Below are positions 15,893 through 24,127 of a stretch of 64,000 nucleotides of DNA, piece after piece. The DNA is from Phycisphaeraceae bacterium D3-23 (lineage in GTDB: Bacteria > Planctomycetota > Phycisphaerae > Phycisphaerales > Phycisphaeraceae), in contig CP114179.1 in NCBI GenBank assembly GCA_039555135.1, positions 4,526,001 through 4,590,000 of the forward strand, given 5' to 3'. Below the pieces are notes generated by a model. It saw only the letters and a list, made by a program, of their open reading frames with translations, did not search any database and was not told the DNA's origin. The position numbers and the translations under genes were made by a program. Position 1 is the stretch's first letter, and each line of letters opens with the position of its first letter.

Positions 15893-17455
15893 ATGAGCCA
15901 CCCGTTCCCGATCACTCTAGAGCCCGCAAAAACCACGCCGAGCGCGGTTCAGCGCCCCCGGACCCTGCTCGTCGGTACCGCTCGGTCTGCCACGCAGCTC
16001 GCCCATGTCCTCGCGGTCGCCGAGCCTGTGCCCGAGCTAATCGGGTGCGTCCTACCCGACACCGCGACAGAATTGGCCGAGCGACAGCCCGGACTGCCCT
16101 GCGCCGTGCTGGGCCGGTTGAGTGATCTGCAAACGATCGTCGCGCAGCATACGCCCGACCAGGTCCTCGTCATGCTCCCGCTCGCGATGCAGGACGCCAT
16201 CGGCCAGGCCGCCGCGACCCTCGAACGCGCGGGCGTCACCTGGCGCTTCCTCCCGACCCTGGGCGACCAGCTCGCCGGCCGCACCACCAGCCGGATCACC
16301 GGCGGGCTGCCCACCAAGGTCGGCCTCACGACCGGCGCGTTCGTCTGCTCACCCATCGACCCGACCCGGCTCATCGACCGCCAGCCCCGCCCGCTCGACG
16401 AGGCGGCCCTGCGCGATGTGCTCACCGACCGGGTCGTGATGATCACCGGGGCGGGCGGATCGATCGGCTCCGAACTCACCCGAATCGTCGCGCGCTTCGG
16501 CCCGCGCAAACTCGTCCTGGTCGAACGCAGCGAGAACGCGCTCTTCGAGATCGACCGCGAAATCGCGCGCGTCTACCCCCGGCTGGATCGCGCGACCGAG
16601 CTGCACGACGTCACCCAGCGCGACCGGACGTTCGACATCGTCGCCCGACACCGCCCGCACGCGATCTTCCACGCCGCGGCGCACAAGCACGTGCCGATGA
16701 TGGAGACCCACCCCGCGCAGGCGGTCGAGAACAACTTCTACGGCACCCGCGCGATCGCCGACGCCGCCAATGCTGCGGGTGTCCGGCGGTTCGTCATGAT
16801 CTCGACCGATAAGGCCGTGAACCCCTCGTCCGTGATGGGCGCGACCAAGCGCTTGGCCGAGCGATACATCCAGCACCAGAGCACGACCAGCGACACCGTT
16901 TACTCAATGGTCCGCTTCGGCAACGTGCTGGGGTCGGCGTGCAGCGTCGTCCCGATCTGGACCCGCCAACTCGAGCACGGCGGGCCGATCACCGTGACCC
17001 ACCCGGACATGACGCGCTACTTTATGACCATCCCCGAAGCCGCGGGGCTGGTCCTGCAGGCCGGGGCGCTGTCTTCCGGGGGCGAGGTATTCCTGCTGGA
17101 TATGGGCGAGCCGATCCGCATCCTCGACCTGGCCGAGCGATTTGTCCGGCTCCAGGGGTTCGACCCCGGCGTCGATGTCGAGATCAAGCTCACCGGCAAA
17201 CGCCCGGGCGAAAAGCTCTACGAGGAACTCGCGTACCACGGCGAGGACATGCTGCCCACCCTGCACGGCTCGATCCGTGTCTGGAAGACCCGGCCACCGA
17301 CGAGCTCCGAGGTCGAGCAGACGCTCGCGACGTTCGACCGGCTGCGGAACAAGTCGGGCGACGCGAGGCGGACGTGGCGCGACGCGACACCCGAAGCGAT
17401 CATCCATGCGCTGCGTGCGGCGGTCCCGGAGATGGTCCACGCGGTTGCGGGGTAG
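15893..17455 (+). CDS. CapD/FlaA1-like nucleotide-sugar 4,6-dehydratase/epimerase, without the usual membrane domain
   Basis: 520 residues. The C-terminal two-thirds is a full extended SDR of the polysaccharide biosynthesis (CapD/FlaA1) type: ITGAGGSIGSEL (about 184-195), FHAAAHKHVPMMETHP, ISTDKAVNPSSVMGATKR (the catalytic Lys in MxxxK form), MVRFGNVLGS, and KRPGEKLYEEL. The N-terminal 170 residues form a CoA-binding-like Rossmann fold (LLVGTARSATQLAHVLA). Long family members carry four membrane helices before this; here there are none, so the enzyme should be soluble. It acts on a UDP-sugar for capsule, O-antigen or glycan synthesis. The exact sugar is unknown. Confidence 0.88.
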   Translation: MSHPFPITLEPAKTTPSAVQRPRTLLVGTARSATQLAHVLAVAEPVPELIGCVLPDTATELAERQPGLPCAVLGRLSDLQTIVAQHTPDQVLVMLPLAMQDAIGQAAATLERAGVTWRFLPTLGDQLAGRTTSRITGGLPTKVGLTTGAFVCSPIDPTRLIDRQPRPLDEAALRDVLTDRVVMITGAGGSIGSELTRIVARFGPRKLVLVERSENALFEIDREIARVYPRLDRATELHDVTQRDRTFDIVARHRPHAIFHAAAHKHVPMMETHPAQAVENNFYGTRAIADAANAAGVRRFVMISTDKAVNPSSVMGATKRLAERYIQHQSTTSDTVYSMVRFGNVLGSACSVVPIWTRQLEHGGPITVTHPDMTRYFMTIPEAAGLVLQAGALSSGGEVFLLDMGEPIRILDLAERFVRLQGFDPGVDVEIKLTGKRPGEKLYEELAYHGEDMLPTLHGSIRVWKTRPPTSSEVEQTLATFDRLRNKSGDARRTWRDATPEAIIHALRAAVPEMVHAVAG

Positions 17456-17461
17456 CGGGCC

Positions 17462-17860
17462 TTATCGCGTCATCGTGTCAAACGCCCTGCGTGCATCGTC
17501 GTCGAGCGCATCGACCATGCCGTTGTAGGTGTCGGCATCGACGTAGGGCTGGATCGAGAACACCGCCGCCGCGCGGGTCGCGGGGGGCTCGTCGCCGACA
17601 GCGATCTCCTTGATCTTGTCGATCACCGCCTCTTCGCCGTACTGGCCGACGAGCGGGTCGATCTGCGACTTGAGCGACGACGCGTCAAGCGGCTCGCCTG
17701 TCACGGTCGCGGCGGCGTAGATCTGCGTCAGGGCGTAGTCGTTGAGCTTGTCCTCGGTCCGCTGGATCGACTTGGTCGGCGATTCGCCATCGCAGCCGAC
17801 GAGCGGCACGGCAGACATCGAGGCAAGCACAACAGCGGCGAGGGAAGTGGCGGGTTTCAT
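17462..17860 (-). CDS. Hypothetical lipoprotein
   Basis: 132 residues. The signal peptide ends in a lipobox (VPLVGC), so it is likely lipid-anchored. The mature part is small, acidic and helical (RTEDKLNDYALTQIYAAATV, PLVGQYGEEAVIDKIKEIAV), with no known domain. I chose the ATG at 17858-17860; the longer reading would overlap the upstream gene and lose the signal peptide. It lies just downstream of the lipoprotein hydrolase at 17913 on the same strand. Confidence 0.75.
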   Translation of the reverse strand: MKPATSLAAVVLASMSAVPLVGCDGESPTKSIQRTEDKLNDYALTQIYAAATVTGEPLDASSLKSQIDPLVGQYGEEAVIDKIKEIAVGDEPPATRAAAVFSIQPYVDADTYNGMVDALDDDARRAFDTMTR

Positions 17861-17912
17861 CGCGTAATCCTGGATGGGCGGGGCACCCCAGTATACGCCG
17901 GGACGTAGTTTA

Positions 17913-19211
17913 TCAATCCCCGTTTTCGGCACGTGGCGGGTAGATCATCCTTGCGGTTTCGCGGATGCGGGTTTCGTAGTCGTCGTCGAAACGCCAGATG
18001 AGTTCTTCGGGCTCGCGGGTGAGGGCACGCTGCTGCGGCGTCAGGTCGCGCCTGAGCATGAGGAGGATGTCGCTGCTCACCGTCGGGTTGTAGCGCTGGT
18101 GCATGTGGCCGATGAGCGTGCGGGTGGGTTGCTTGTCGATGTCGACGATGGTGACGTTTTCGAGCGCCCTGAGCCAGCGCAGATCCGCCTCGCCCAAGGC
18201 ATCACTGCCGAGCGAGCCCAGGCGCGGATAGTGGTAGAGGTTCCGCGCCGCGTAGCGCAGGGCGTAGTCGAACTTCGAGCTGTAGATCGTGAGGTGGTCG
18301 AACAGGTCGGCCGATCCTTCTTCGAGCACGCGCTCGCGCGCGACATCGACGTTGATATCCGGCGCAACGAGGAAGACCTGCCCGATCCGGAACCGCTCGC
18401 GTGCTTCCTCGGGCGTGAGGTGGTTAGTAACCAGCCGAAGCTCGCGCAGCAGCGTGCCGAAGACCTGGCAGCCCGAGCTGTGGCAGACGAAGTTGATCTT
18501 CTTCGCGTCGGTGTGTTCCGCGAGGAAGCGGACGAACTGGCGCAGGTGCGTCCCGGTGTATCGGGCGGAGTCGATGTCGTGGTCGTAGCGCCAAATGCTG
18601 TCGTAGGACGGCCAGGAGTAGCAGACGAACGCGCCTTGGTTGCCCGCGTAGTGGGCGTACTCGGCGATGGACAGCGCGGCCTCGCCGAACCCGGTGTTGA
18701 AGCCGTGGATGTAGATCGTGATCTCTTGCTGCGAGCTGGCTTCGAGGGTCGCGTTGAGCTCGGCAAGCCAGTGCTGCGCGGTCTCGTCGGGCGTCGCCGG
18801 GGTCGGCTCGGGCATAGGGACACGGCGGGTCGTGAACAGGTCGCCCATGCGGTGGGTATGCGCGAGCCGGACGTCAGGCTTCGTCGGGTGCGGGCCGTCG
18901 GCGGTGAGCTGGACAAGCCGGCCCCAGCCGTCGTCGTCGCCGATCTGCACATCGCAGGTGCCCACGTCGAGCGTGTCGCTCCGGTGTCGGCCGTAGTCGC
19001 CCTCGCCGGGGCTATCATCGAGGCGGTCGGTGGCGTAGTAGATCGTGACCAGGTTGGTGCGCTGCGCGGGGGCCAGTTCGAAGAACGGGTCGACCTCGCC
19101 GGCGTCAAAGATGGTCGGTGTGACCATCAGCGGTCGGCCACAGCCCTGCGCGGCCGCGACGGTAATCACGAGTAAAGTCAACGCAAAGAGACGGCACGGC
19201 GGACACAACAT
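17913..19211 (-). CDS. DUF900-type alpha/beta hydrolase lipoprotein
   Basis: 432 residues. A signal peptide with a lipobox-like AAAQGC points to lipid anchoring. The hydrolase core has IYIHGFNTGFGEA (the oxyanion region), FVCYSWPSYDSIWRYDHD, and a nucleophile elbow FVCHSSGCQVF, where CHSSG takes the place of GxSxG. The Asp in VAPDINVDV and a C-terminal His (IGHMHQRYN) could complete a triad. The N-terminal VTIYYATDRL is typical of DUF900 proteins. Substrate unknown. It is divergent from rph, 64 bp away. Confidence 0.85.
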   Translation of the reverse strand: MLCPPCRLFALTLLVITVAAAQGCGRPLMVTPTIFDAGEVDPFFELAPAQRTNLVTIYYATDRLDDSPGEGDYGRHRSDTLDVGTCDVQIGDDDGWGRLVQLTADGPHPTKPDVRLAHTHRMGDLFTTRRVPMPEPTPATPDETAQHWLAELNATLEASSQQEITIYIHGFNTGFGEAALSIAEYAHYAGNQGAFVCYSWPSYDSIWRYDHDIDSARYTGTHLRQFVRFLAEHTDAKKINFVCHSSGCQVFGTLLRELRLVTNHLTPEEARERFRIGQVFLVAPDINVDVARERVLEEGSADLFDHLTIYSSKFDYALRYAARNLYHYPRLGSLGSDALGEADLRWLRALENVTIVDIDKQPTRTLIGHMHQRYNPTVSSDILLMLRRDLTPQQRALTREPEELIWRFDDDYETRIRETARMIYPPRAENGD

Positions 19212-19275
19212 GCGGGTAGTGTAGCCGTGCCGAATCGTCGCGTCGCCGGGGCGCTTTGCCCGCTACACTCTTGCG

Positions 19276-19983
19276 ATGAGCAAACGACGCAACAACCAAC
19301 TTCGGCCGACGACGATCAAGCCCTTCAAGACCAACGCGCCTGGCAGCGTGGTCATCGCGATGGGCAACACGCGGGTGCTGTGTACCGCCTCGATCGCGGA
19401 CCAGCCGCCGCGCTGGATCAAGCGTGACGACGAGGGCAACCCGGTCCACGGCTGGGTCAGCGCCGAGTACTCGATGCTGCCCGGCTCGACACCCGACCGA
19501 AAACGCCGAGGCACGGACGGGCGCTCGACCGAAATCCAGCGGCTGATCGGCCGGGTGCTCCGCGCGGGCGTCAACATGGACAAGATGCCCGGGCTGTCGA
19601 TCACCTGTGACTGCGACGTCCTGAGCGCCGACGGCGGGACGCGCACTGCTGCAATCACCGGCGCGTGGGTCGCACTGGCCCAGGCGATCAACCATGCCCG
19701 CAAGGAAAAACGCATCACCACCCAGCCGCTGCTGGGCCCCGTTGCGGCCGTCAGCGTCGGCGTCATCGGCCGCAAGGCGTACCTCGATCTCGATTACCCG
19801 CTGGACGTCAAGGCCGAGGTCGATATGAACGTCGCGATGAACCACAAGGGCCAGTTCATCGAGGTGCAGGGCACAGGCGAGCAGGGCACGTTCAGCCGGG
19901 ACGAGTTGGACACGCTGCTCGACCTCGCGGGCAAGGGGATCAAGAAGCTGATGACGATCCAGCGTGCGGCGGCGAAGGCATAA
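19276..19983 (+). CDS. rph: Ribonuclease PH
   Basis: A phosphorolytic 3' exonuclease that trims tRNA 3' ends. 235 residues, the usual length. Hallmarks are GNTRVLCTASI, the PGSTPDRKRRGTDGRSTEIQRLIGRVLRA block (phosphate-binding Arg), ITCDCDVLSADGGTRTAAITGA, and the C-terminal FIEVQGTGEQGTFSRDELD. The ATG at 19276 leaves 64 bp to the divergent lipoprotein gene. Confidence 0.95.
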   Translation: MSKRRNNQLRPTTIKPFKTNAPGSVVIAMGNTRVLCTASIADQPPRWIKRDDEGNPVHGWVSAEYSMLPGSTPDRKRRGTDGRSTEIQRLIGRVLRAGVNMDKMPGLSITCDCDVLSADGGTRTAAITGAWVALAQAINHARKEKRITTQPLLGPVAAVSVGVIGRKAYLDLDYPLDVKAEVDMNVAMNHKGQFIEVQGTGEQGTFSRDELDTLLDLAGKGIKKLMTIQRAAAKA

Positions 19984-20154
19984 CGCTGGCGCGGGCTAAC
20001 TAGCCACGCCGCTACGCGGTGCCGGGGCATCGCTATTGGTTCAGTTTGGACGGGGCACCGGCGTTGTGTACCGACGCGGCGATCGGATGCTCGCGCCGTA
20101 TTGGATTTTCTGCGATAATCCGCCCTCACGACCGCGCCGGATAACAGCCCGCCC

Positions 20155-21894
20155 ATGCCCTGGACCCTGTACCGCTACATCCTGCGAGAGCTGCTCAAGG
20201 TGCTGGTGCTGACCTCGGTCGTGCTGGTGACGGTGATGAGCTTTGGGGCGGCGATCAAGCCGATGCAGGACGGGCTGCTGGGCCCGGGGTCGCTGGTAAA
20301 GTTTGTGCTGTTCACGATGCCGACGGTGTTGGGGTTCGCGCTGCCGTTTGCCGGGGCGTTCTCGGCGACGCTCGTGTTCACCCGGCTGGTCGCGGACAAC
20401 GAGGTTCTCGCGTGCTGCGCCGGCGGGCTGAGCTACCGCAAGGTGCTGATGCCGACCTTCGGGCTCGGGCTCGTCCTGATGCTGTCGATGCTCGTGCTGT
20501 CCAACACCGTGATCCCCGGCTTCTGGAAGGCGGCGCGCAACACGATCGAGGGCGATGTGCTCGGCGTCCTGGTGAGCCAGCTTAATCAAAACCAGCCGTA
20601 CGTCTTCCGCGACGAGGGGCTGGTGCTGTATGCGCAGTCCGCGCGGCAGCGCACGCCGACCCAGACCGAGACGGTCATGGGGCTCATCCCCCAGCAGTAC
20701 ATCGAGTTGCAGGGCGTCGCGTTCGGGCAGTTCGACAAGAACACCGGCGAGGTGTTTAACGACACGACCGCGAGCCGGGCGGGCGTCCTGCTGATCCGCG
20801 ATGAGGATTCGGGCCGGTCGTACATCACGCTGCGGCTCCAAGACCCGATGTTCTACAACGCGCGCACCGGTGAGCTGCGCAGCGACCAGGCGCAGTTCGG
20901 GCAGATCGATTCGGACCCGATCTACCTGCCCAACCCGGTTGAAGATAAGGCGGTGTTCTTCAACCTCAGAGAGCTGATCGATCTATACGGGCACCCCGAC
21001 CGCTACGACCAGGTGCGCGAAGCGAAGGTCAATCTGACCGCCGCGGTGGAGCGGCAGGAGATGCGGCTGGCGCTGATCGAAGCGCTCTCGGCCGGCCGGC
21101 CCGGCGAGGGGTTCATCATCCTCGAAGGCGGCATCAGCGGCGATCACTATATGCTCTCCGCGCCGAGCATCACGCAAAACGGGCAGGGGCTCCAGCTGGA
21201 TGCGGCCGAGGGCTTCAAGGTCACGGTCGACCGCTACAACAACGCCGAACTGCGAGGCGTCGCCGAGCTCCGCTTCGAGGCGGAGTACGGCGAGATCACG
21301 ATCGAAACCAGTGAGTTTTCTGGCGACACCGAGGCGAAGCTCACACTGCTCAACGTCGTGGTCACCGACCCGATCCTCGACGACTCTGCGAACGATAAGA
21401 AGCGCCACGAGTTCGCCCCGATGGGATGGGTCGGTGAGTTGTTGCCCGATCAGAACCTCGAATCACTGTCGGCCCGCGAGCTGGGCGTCCTCGCCAGGCA
21501 GGAACGCTACAGCGCGGATGTCCATGTTCGCGAGGGGACAAACCGGCTGGCCTACGAGATCCAAAAACTAACGCTGGGCATCAGCGCCCAGGCACACACC
21601 CGCGCCGCGACGGCGGTGGCGTGCCTGCTGCTGATCGTGTTGGGCGCGGTGCTTGCGATCCGGATGAAGGGCCGTATCCCGCTGATTGTGTTCTTTTGGA
21701 GCTTCCTGCTCGCGATGCTCACGCTGCTGATGATCTACGCCGGCCAGAATATGGCCAACGAGCTCGACCCCGACCTGCTGAAAACCGGCGCGTTCAACTG
21801 GCAACAAGTCACCGGGCTCGGCGTGCTCTGGGGCGGCAACCTCGTCACGCTCGTTGTGATCGGTCGAGAGTATTGCCGGATCGCACGGACCTGA
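20155..21894 (+). CDS. lptF: LptF/LptG-family permease, long form (probable LptF)
   Basis: 579 residues. LptF/G permeases pull lipopolysaccharide from the inner membrane and pass it to the periplasmic bridge, driven by LptB. The N-terminal part has the first helices (LYRYILRELLKVLVLTSVVLVTVMSF), PTVLGFALPFAGAFSATLVFTRL and LMLSMLVLSNTVIPGFW. The C-terminal trio is TAVACLLLIVLGAVLAIRMKGRIPL, VFFWSFLLAMLTLLMIYAGQNM and GLGVLWGGNLVTLVVIG. The periplasmic middle is about 370 residues, over 200 longer than usual. It is followed after 67 bp by lptG, as is typical. Confidence 0.87.
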   Translation: MPWTLYRYILRELLKVLVLTSVVLVTVMSFGAAIKPMQDGLLGPGSLVKFVLFTMPTVLGFALPFAGAFSATLVFTRLVADNEVLACCAGGLSYRKVLMPTFGLGLVLMLSMLVLSNTVIPGFWKAARNTIEGDVLGVLVSQLNQNQPYVFRDEGLVLYAQSARQRTPTQTETVMGLIPQQYIELQGVAFGQFDKNTGEVFNDTTASRAGVLLIRDEDSGRSYITLRLQDPMFYNARTGELRSDQAQFGQIDSDPIYLPNPVEDKAVFFNLRELIDLYGHPDRYDQVREAKVNLTAAVERQEMRLALIEALSAGRPGEGFIILEGGISGDHYMLSAPSITQNGQGLQLDAAEGFKVTVDRYNNAELRGVAELRFEAEYGEITIETSEFSGDTEAKLTLLNVVVTDPILDDSANDKKRHEFAPMGWVGELLPDQNLESLSARELGVLARQERYSADVHVREGTNRLAYEIQKLTLGISAQAHTRAATAVACLLLIVLGAVLAIRMKGRIPLIVFFWSFLLAMLTLLMIYAGQNMANELDPDLLKTGAFNWQQVTGLGVLWGGNLVTLVVIGREYCRIART

Positions 21895-21961
21895 CCCCCG
21901 AAACTTCGTCACGCAACCTGCCTCGCTCGCAACAAACCCTATTCGGACCGCCAGGCCTCAC

Positions 21962-23074
21962 GTGAAACTACTCGACCGCTACATCATCAAGCAGTTCGTC
22001 CTGAACTTCGTCATCCTTAGCGTGGTGATGATGGGGCTGTACGTGCTGGTCGACCTGATCGTGGACCTGGACGAGTTCATCGAGGCGGGCCAGGAGCTTG
22101 CAGACGAGCGGGGCGGGGCGTTGCTCGCGACGCTGTGGGTGTTGGGCGATTACTACGGGCCGTTCCTCCTGCTCGTGTATGTCGCGATGTCGGGGCTCAT
22201 CGTCGTCGCGGCGATGGGGTTCACGATCGCGCAGATGCAACGCAACCGTGAACTGATCGCGCTGCTGGCGGGGGGCGTGAGTCTGTACCGTGTCGCCGCG
22301 CCGATTCTGGTGGCAGGGTTTATGTTCAACCTATTGGCGATGCCCGTGCAGGAGATGCTCATCCCGCCGCTCGCGGAAAAGATCGTTCGGCCCAAGTCAC
22401 AGGCGGGCTCGCTGACGATCAAAGATAAGCCCGTCCACTACCTCAAAGACGAGTCCGGGGCATTGATCAGCGCGTCCTCGTTCAGCGCCGAGCGTGGCGA
22501 GATGAAGGACGTCAGGATCATCAAACTCAACGCGGAGGGCCGGCAGGTCTCACTGATCCGCGCATCGCTGGCGACATGGGACGGCGCAAGCGGGCAGTGG
22601 ATCCTCCGAGACGGCCGGCGGTTTGATCCCGGCGCTGACGTGTCCGACCCCGATGCGCTCGCGGGCAAGCCGGTCACGGCCTACGCGACCGAGTTGTCGG
22701 CGGAGGTCTTGATTGTGCGTCAGGCGTCGCTCTACCTCCGGCTGCTCTCGATGCGCGAATTGGAGAACATGCGCGGCAACCAGGCGCTGACCGCCAAGGC
22801 CCGCGCCAGCGTCACGCAGATCATCTGGAGCCGGTTCAGCACGGTGGTCCTGTCGGTGCTGATCTTGCTGATGGGGCTGCCGTATTTCTTGTCGCGCGTG
22901 CCGGGCAACCTGCTGATGAACGCGACCAAAGCGGCGGGCATCACCGTCGGCGCGTGGGCGGGGGGTCTCGTGCTGCTGCAGGTAGGCAACCTCAACCCGG
23001 TCACGGCCGCGTGGCTTCCGGTCATCATCTACCTCCCGGTTTCTTTCTGGCTGGTGACGAAGATCGAGACTTGA
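21962..23074 (+). CDS. lptG: LptF/LptG-family permease (probable LptG)
   Basis: 370 residues, the usual length. It opens with LLDRYIIKQFVLNFVILSVVMMGLYVLVDL. A second helix pair follows (YGPFLLLVYVAMSGLIVVAAMGFTIAQMQRNRELIALLAGG), where RNRELIALLAGG is the cytosolic LptB-contact region. A periplasmic beta domain and three C-terminal helices complete it. The start codon is GTG at 21962. It forms the partner of the long LptF upstream in the LPS export complex. Confidence 0.9.
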   Translation: MKLLDRYIIKQFVLNFVILSVVMMGLYVLVDLIVDLDEFIEAGQELADERGGALLATLWVLGDYYGPFLLLVYVAMSGLIVVAAMGFTIAQMQRNRELIALLAGGVSLYRVAAPILVAGFMFNLLAMPVQEMLIPPLAEKIVRPKSQAGSLTIKDKPVHYLKDESGALISASSFSAERGEMKDVRIIKLNAEGRQVSLIRASLATWDGASGQWILRDGRRFDPGADVSDPDALAGKPVTAYATELSAEVLIVRQASLYLRLLSMRELENMRGNQALTAKARASVTQIIWSRFSTVVLSVLILLMGLPYFLSRVPGNLLMNATKAAGITVGAWAGGLVLLQVGNLNPVTAAWLPVIIYLPVSFWLVTKIET

Positions 23075-23077
23075 GTA

Positions 23078-23152
23078 TTGGGGGCTGGGAGTTAGGGGTA
23101 GTGAACACGCGCGGCCTTTGTTTTATCTGTCCCCCCAACTCCCAACCCCAAA
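23078..23152. repeat. Imperfect G/C-rich inverted repeat
   Basis: The left arm begins TTGGGGGCTGGGAGTTAGG (23078 onward). The right arm (23132-23152) is its near complement (CCCAACTCCCAACCCC), with a few mismatches. The arms are separated by about 33 nt. It lies between lptG and trpA, so the two are probably separate units. It resembles text-like low-complexity repeats scattered through related genomes. Confidence 0.6.
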
Positions 23153-23185
23153 CTTCTAAATCCCAACCCTTGCTATCCTGTACCG

Positions 23186-24001
23186 ATGAATCGGATCGAT
23201 CAAATCTTCGGCGACCTGCGGGCGAGCGGGGCCAAGGCCCTGATGCCTTTTATCACGGCCGGCGATGGCGGGCTCGACACAACTGCGCGGGTGATCCCCG
23301 CGCTTGAGCGCGGCGGCGCATCGGTGTGCGAGGTCGGCATCCCGTTCTCGGACCCGATCGCGGACGGCCCGGTGATCCAGGCGTCGATGACCCGTGCTCT
23401 CGACGCGGGCACCCGGCTGGCCGGCGTATTCGAGACGATCGCCGCCCTGCGCGGCAGCGTCTCGATGGGGCTGGTTGCGATGGTCAGCTACTCGATCGTC
23501 TACCGCTACGGGCTCGATCGGTTTGTGAAGGACGCGGGCCAGGCGGGGTTTGACGGCCTGATCCTGCCGGACCTGCCGATCGACGAGGCGGCCGCGGCGC
23601 GCGATGCGGCGGGAGCGGGCGGGCTGACGCTAAGCATGCTGATCCCGCCGACGACCCAGATCGAGCGTGCCCGCCGGATCGCCGAGGGCTGCACGGGGTT
23701 TGTTTACGTCGTCTCGCGCGGCGGGATTACCGGCGAGCGCAGTGCGCTGCCCGAGGAATTGCCCGGCCGGCTCCGTGAGCTACGGGGCGTAACCGACGCA
23801 CCGATGGCCGTCGGTTTTGGCATCTCGACCGCCCCGCAGGTGCGGTCAGTCGTCACGGTGGCCGACGCGGCGATCGTGGGCTCAGCGATGGTCCGCCGGC
23901 TGCACGAACAGGCCCAGGCGGGCGAAGACCCGGCCCAGGCGGCCGAGCAGATGACCCGGGAGCTTGCCGCGGGGCTGGTCGGCACGCCCGGCGCGGGGTA
24001 G
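23186..24001 (+). CDS. trpA: Tryptophan synthase alpha subunit
   Basis: Cleaves indole-3-glycerol phosphate to indole, which is channelled to the beta subunit. 271 residues. The catalytic Glu and Asp are in CEVGIPFSDPIADGPVIQ. Other family blocks are ALMPFITAGD, DGLILPDLPIDEA, TGFVYVVSRGGITGER and VGFGISTAPQV. The beta subunit gene is not next to it in this window. The ATG at 23186 matches the family N-terminus. Confidence 0.95.
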   Translation: MNRIDQIFGDLRASGAKALMPFITAGDGGLDTTARVIPALERGGASVCEVGIPFSDPIADGPVIQASMTRALDAGTRLAGVFETIAALRGSVSMGLVAMVSYSIVYRYGLDRFVKDAGQAGFDGLILPDLPIDEAAAARDAAGAGGLTLSMLIPPTTQIERARRIAEGCTGFVYVVSRGGITGERSALPEELPGRLRELRGVTDAPMAVGFGISTAPQVRSVVTVADAAIVGSAMVRRLHEQAQAGEDPAQAAEQMTRELAAGLVGTPGAG

Positions 24002-24127
24002 GTGTGTAACCCAGACAGACGTGCTGTATCCCGCCAGGCCCGCCGAGCGTCCTCTACAATGCTTGCGTGCGCGGTTCTTACGCGGGATCGCCCAAGCCCG
24101 CAGCCCGATCCATACGATAGACCCACT

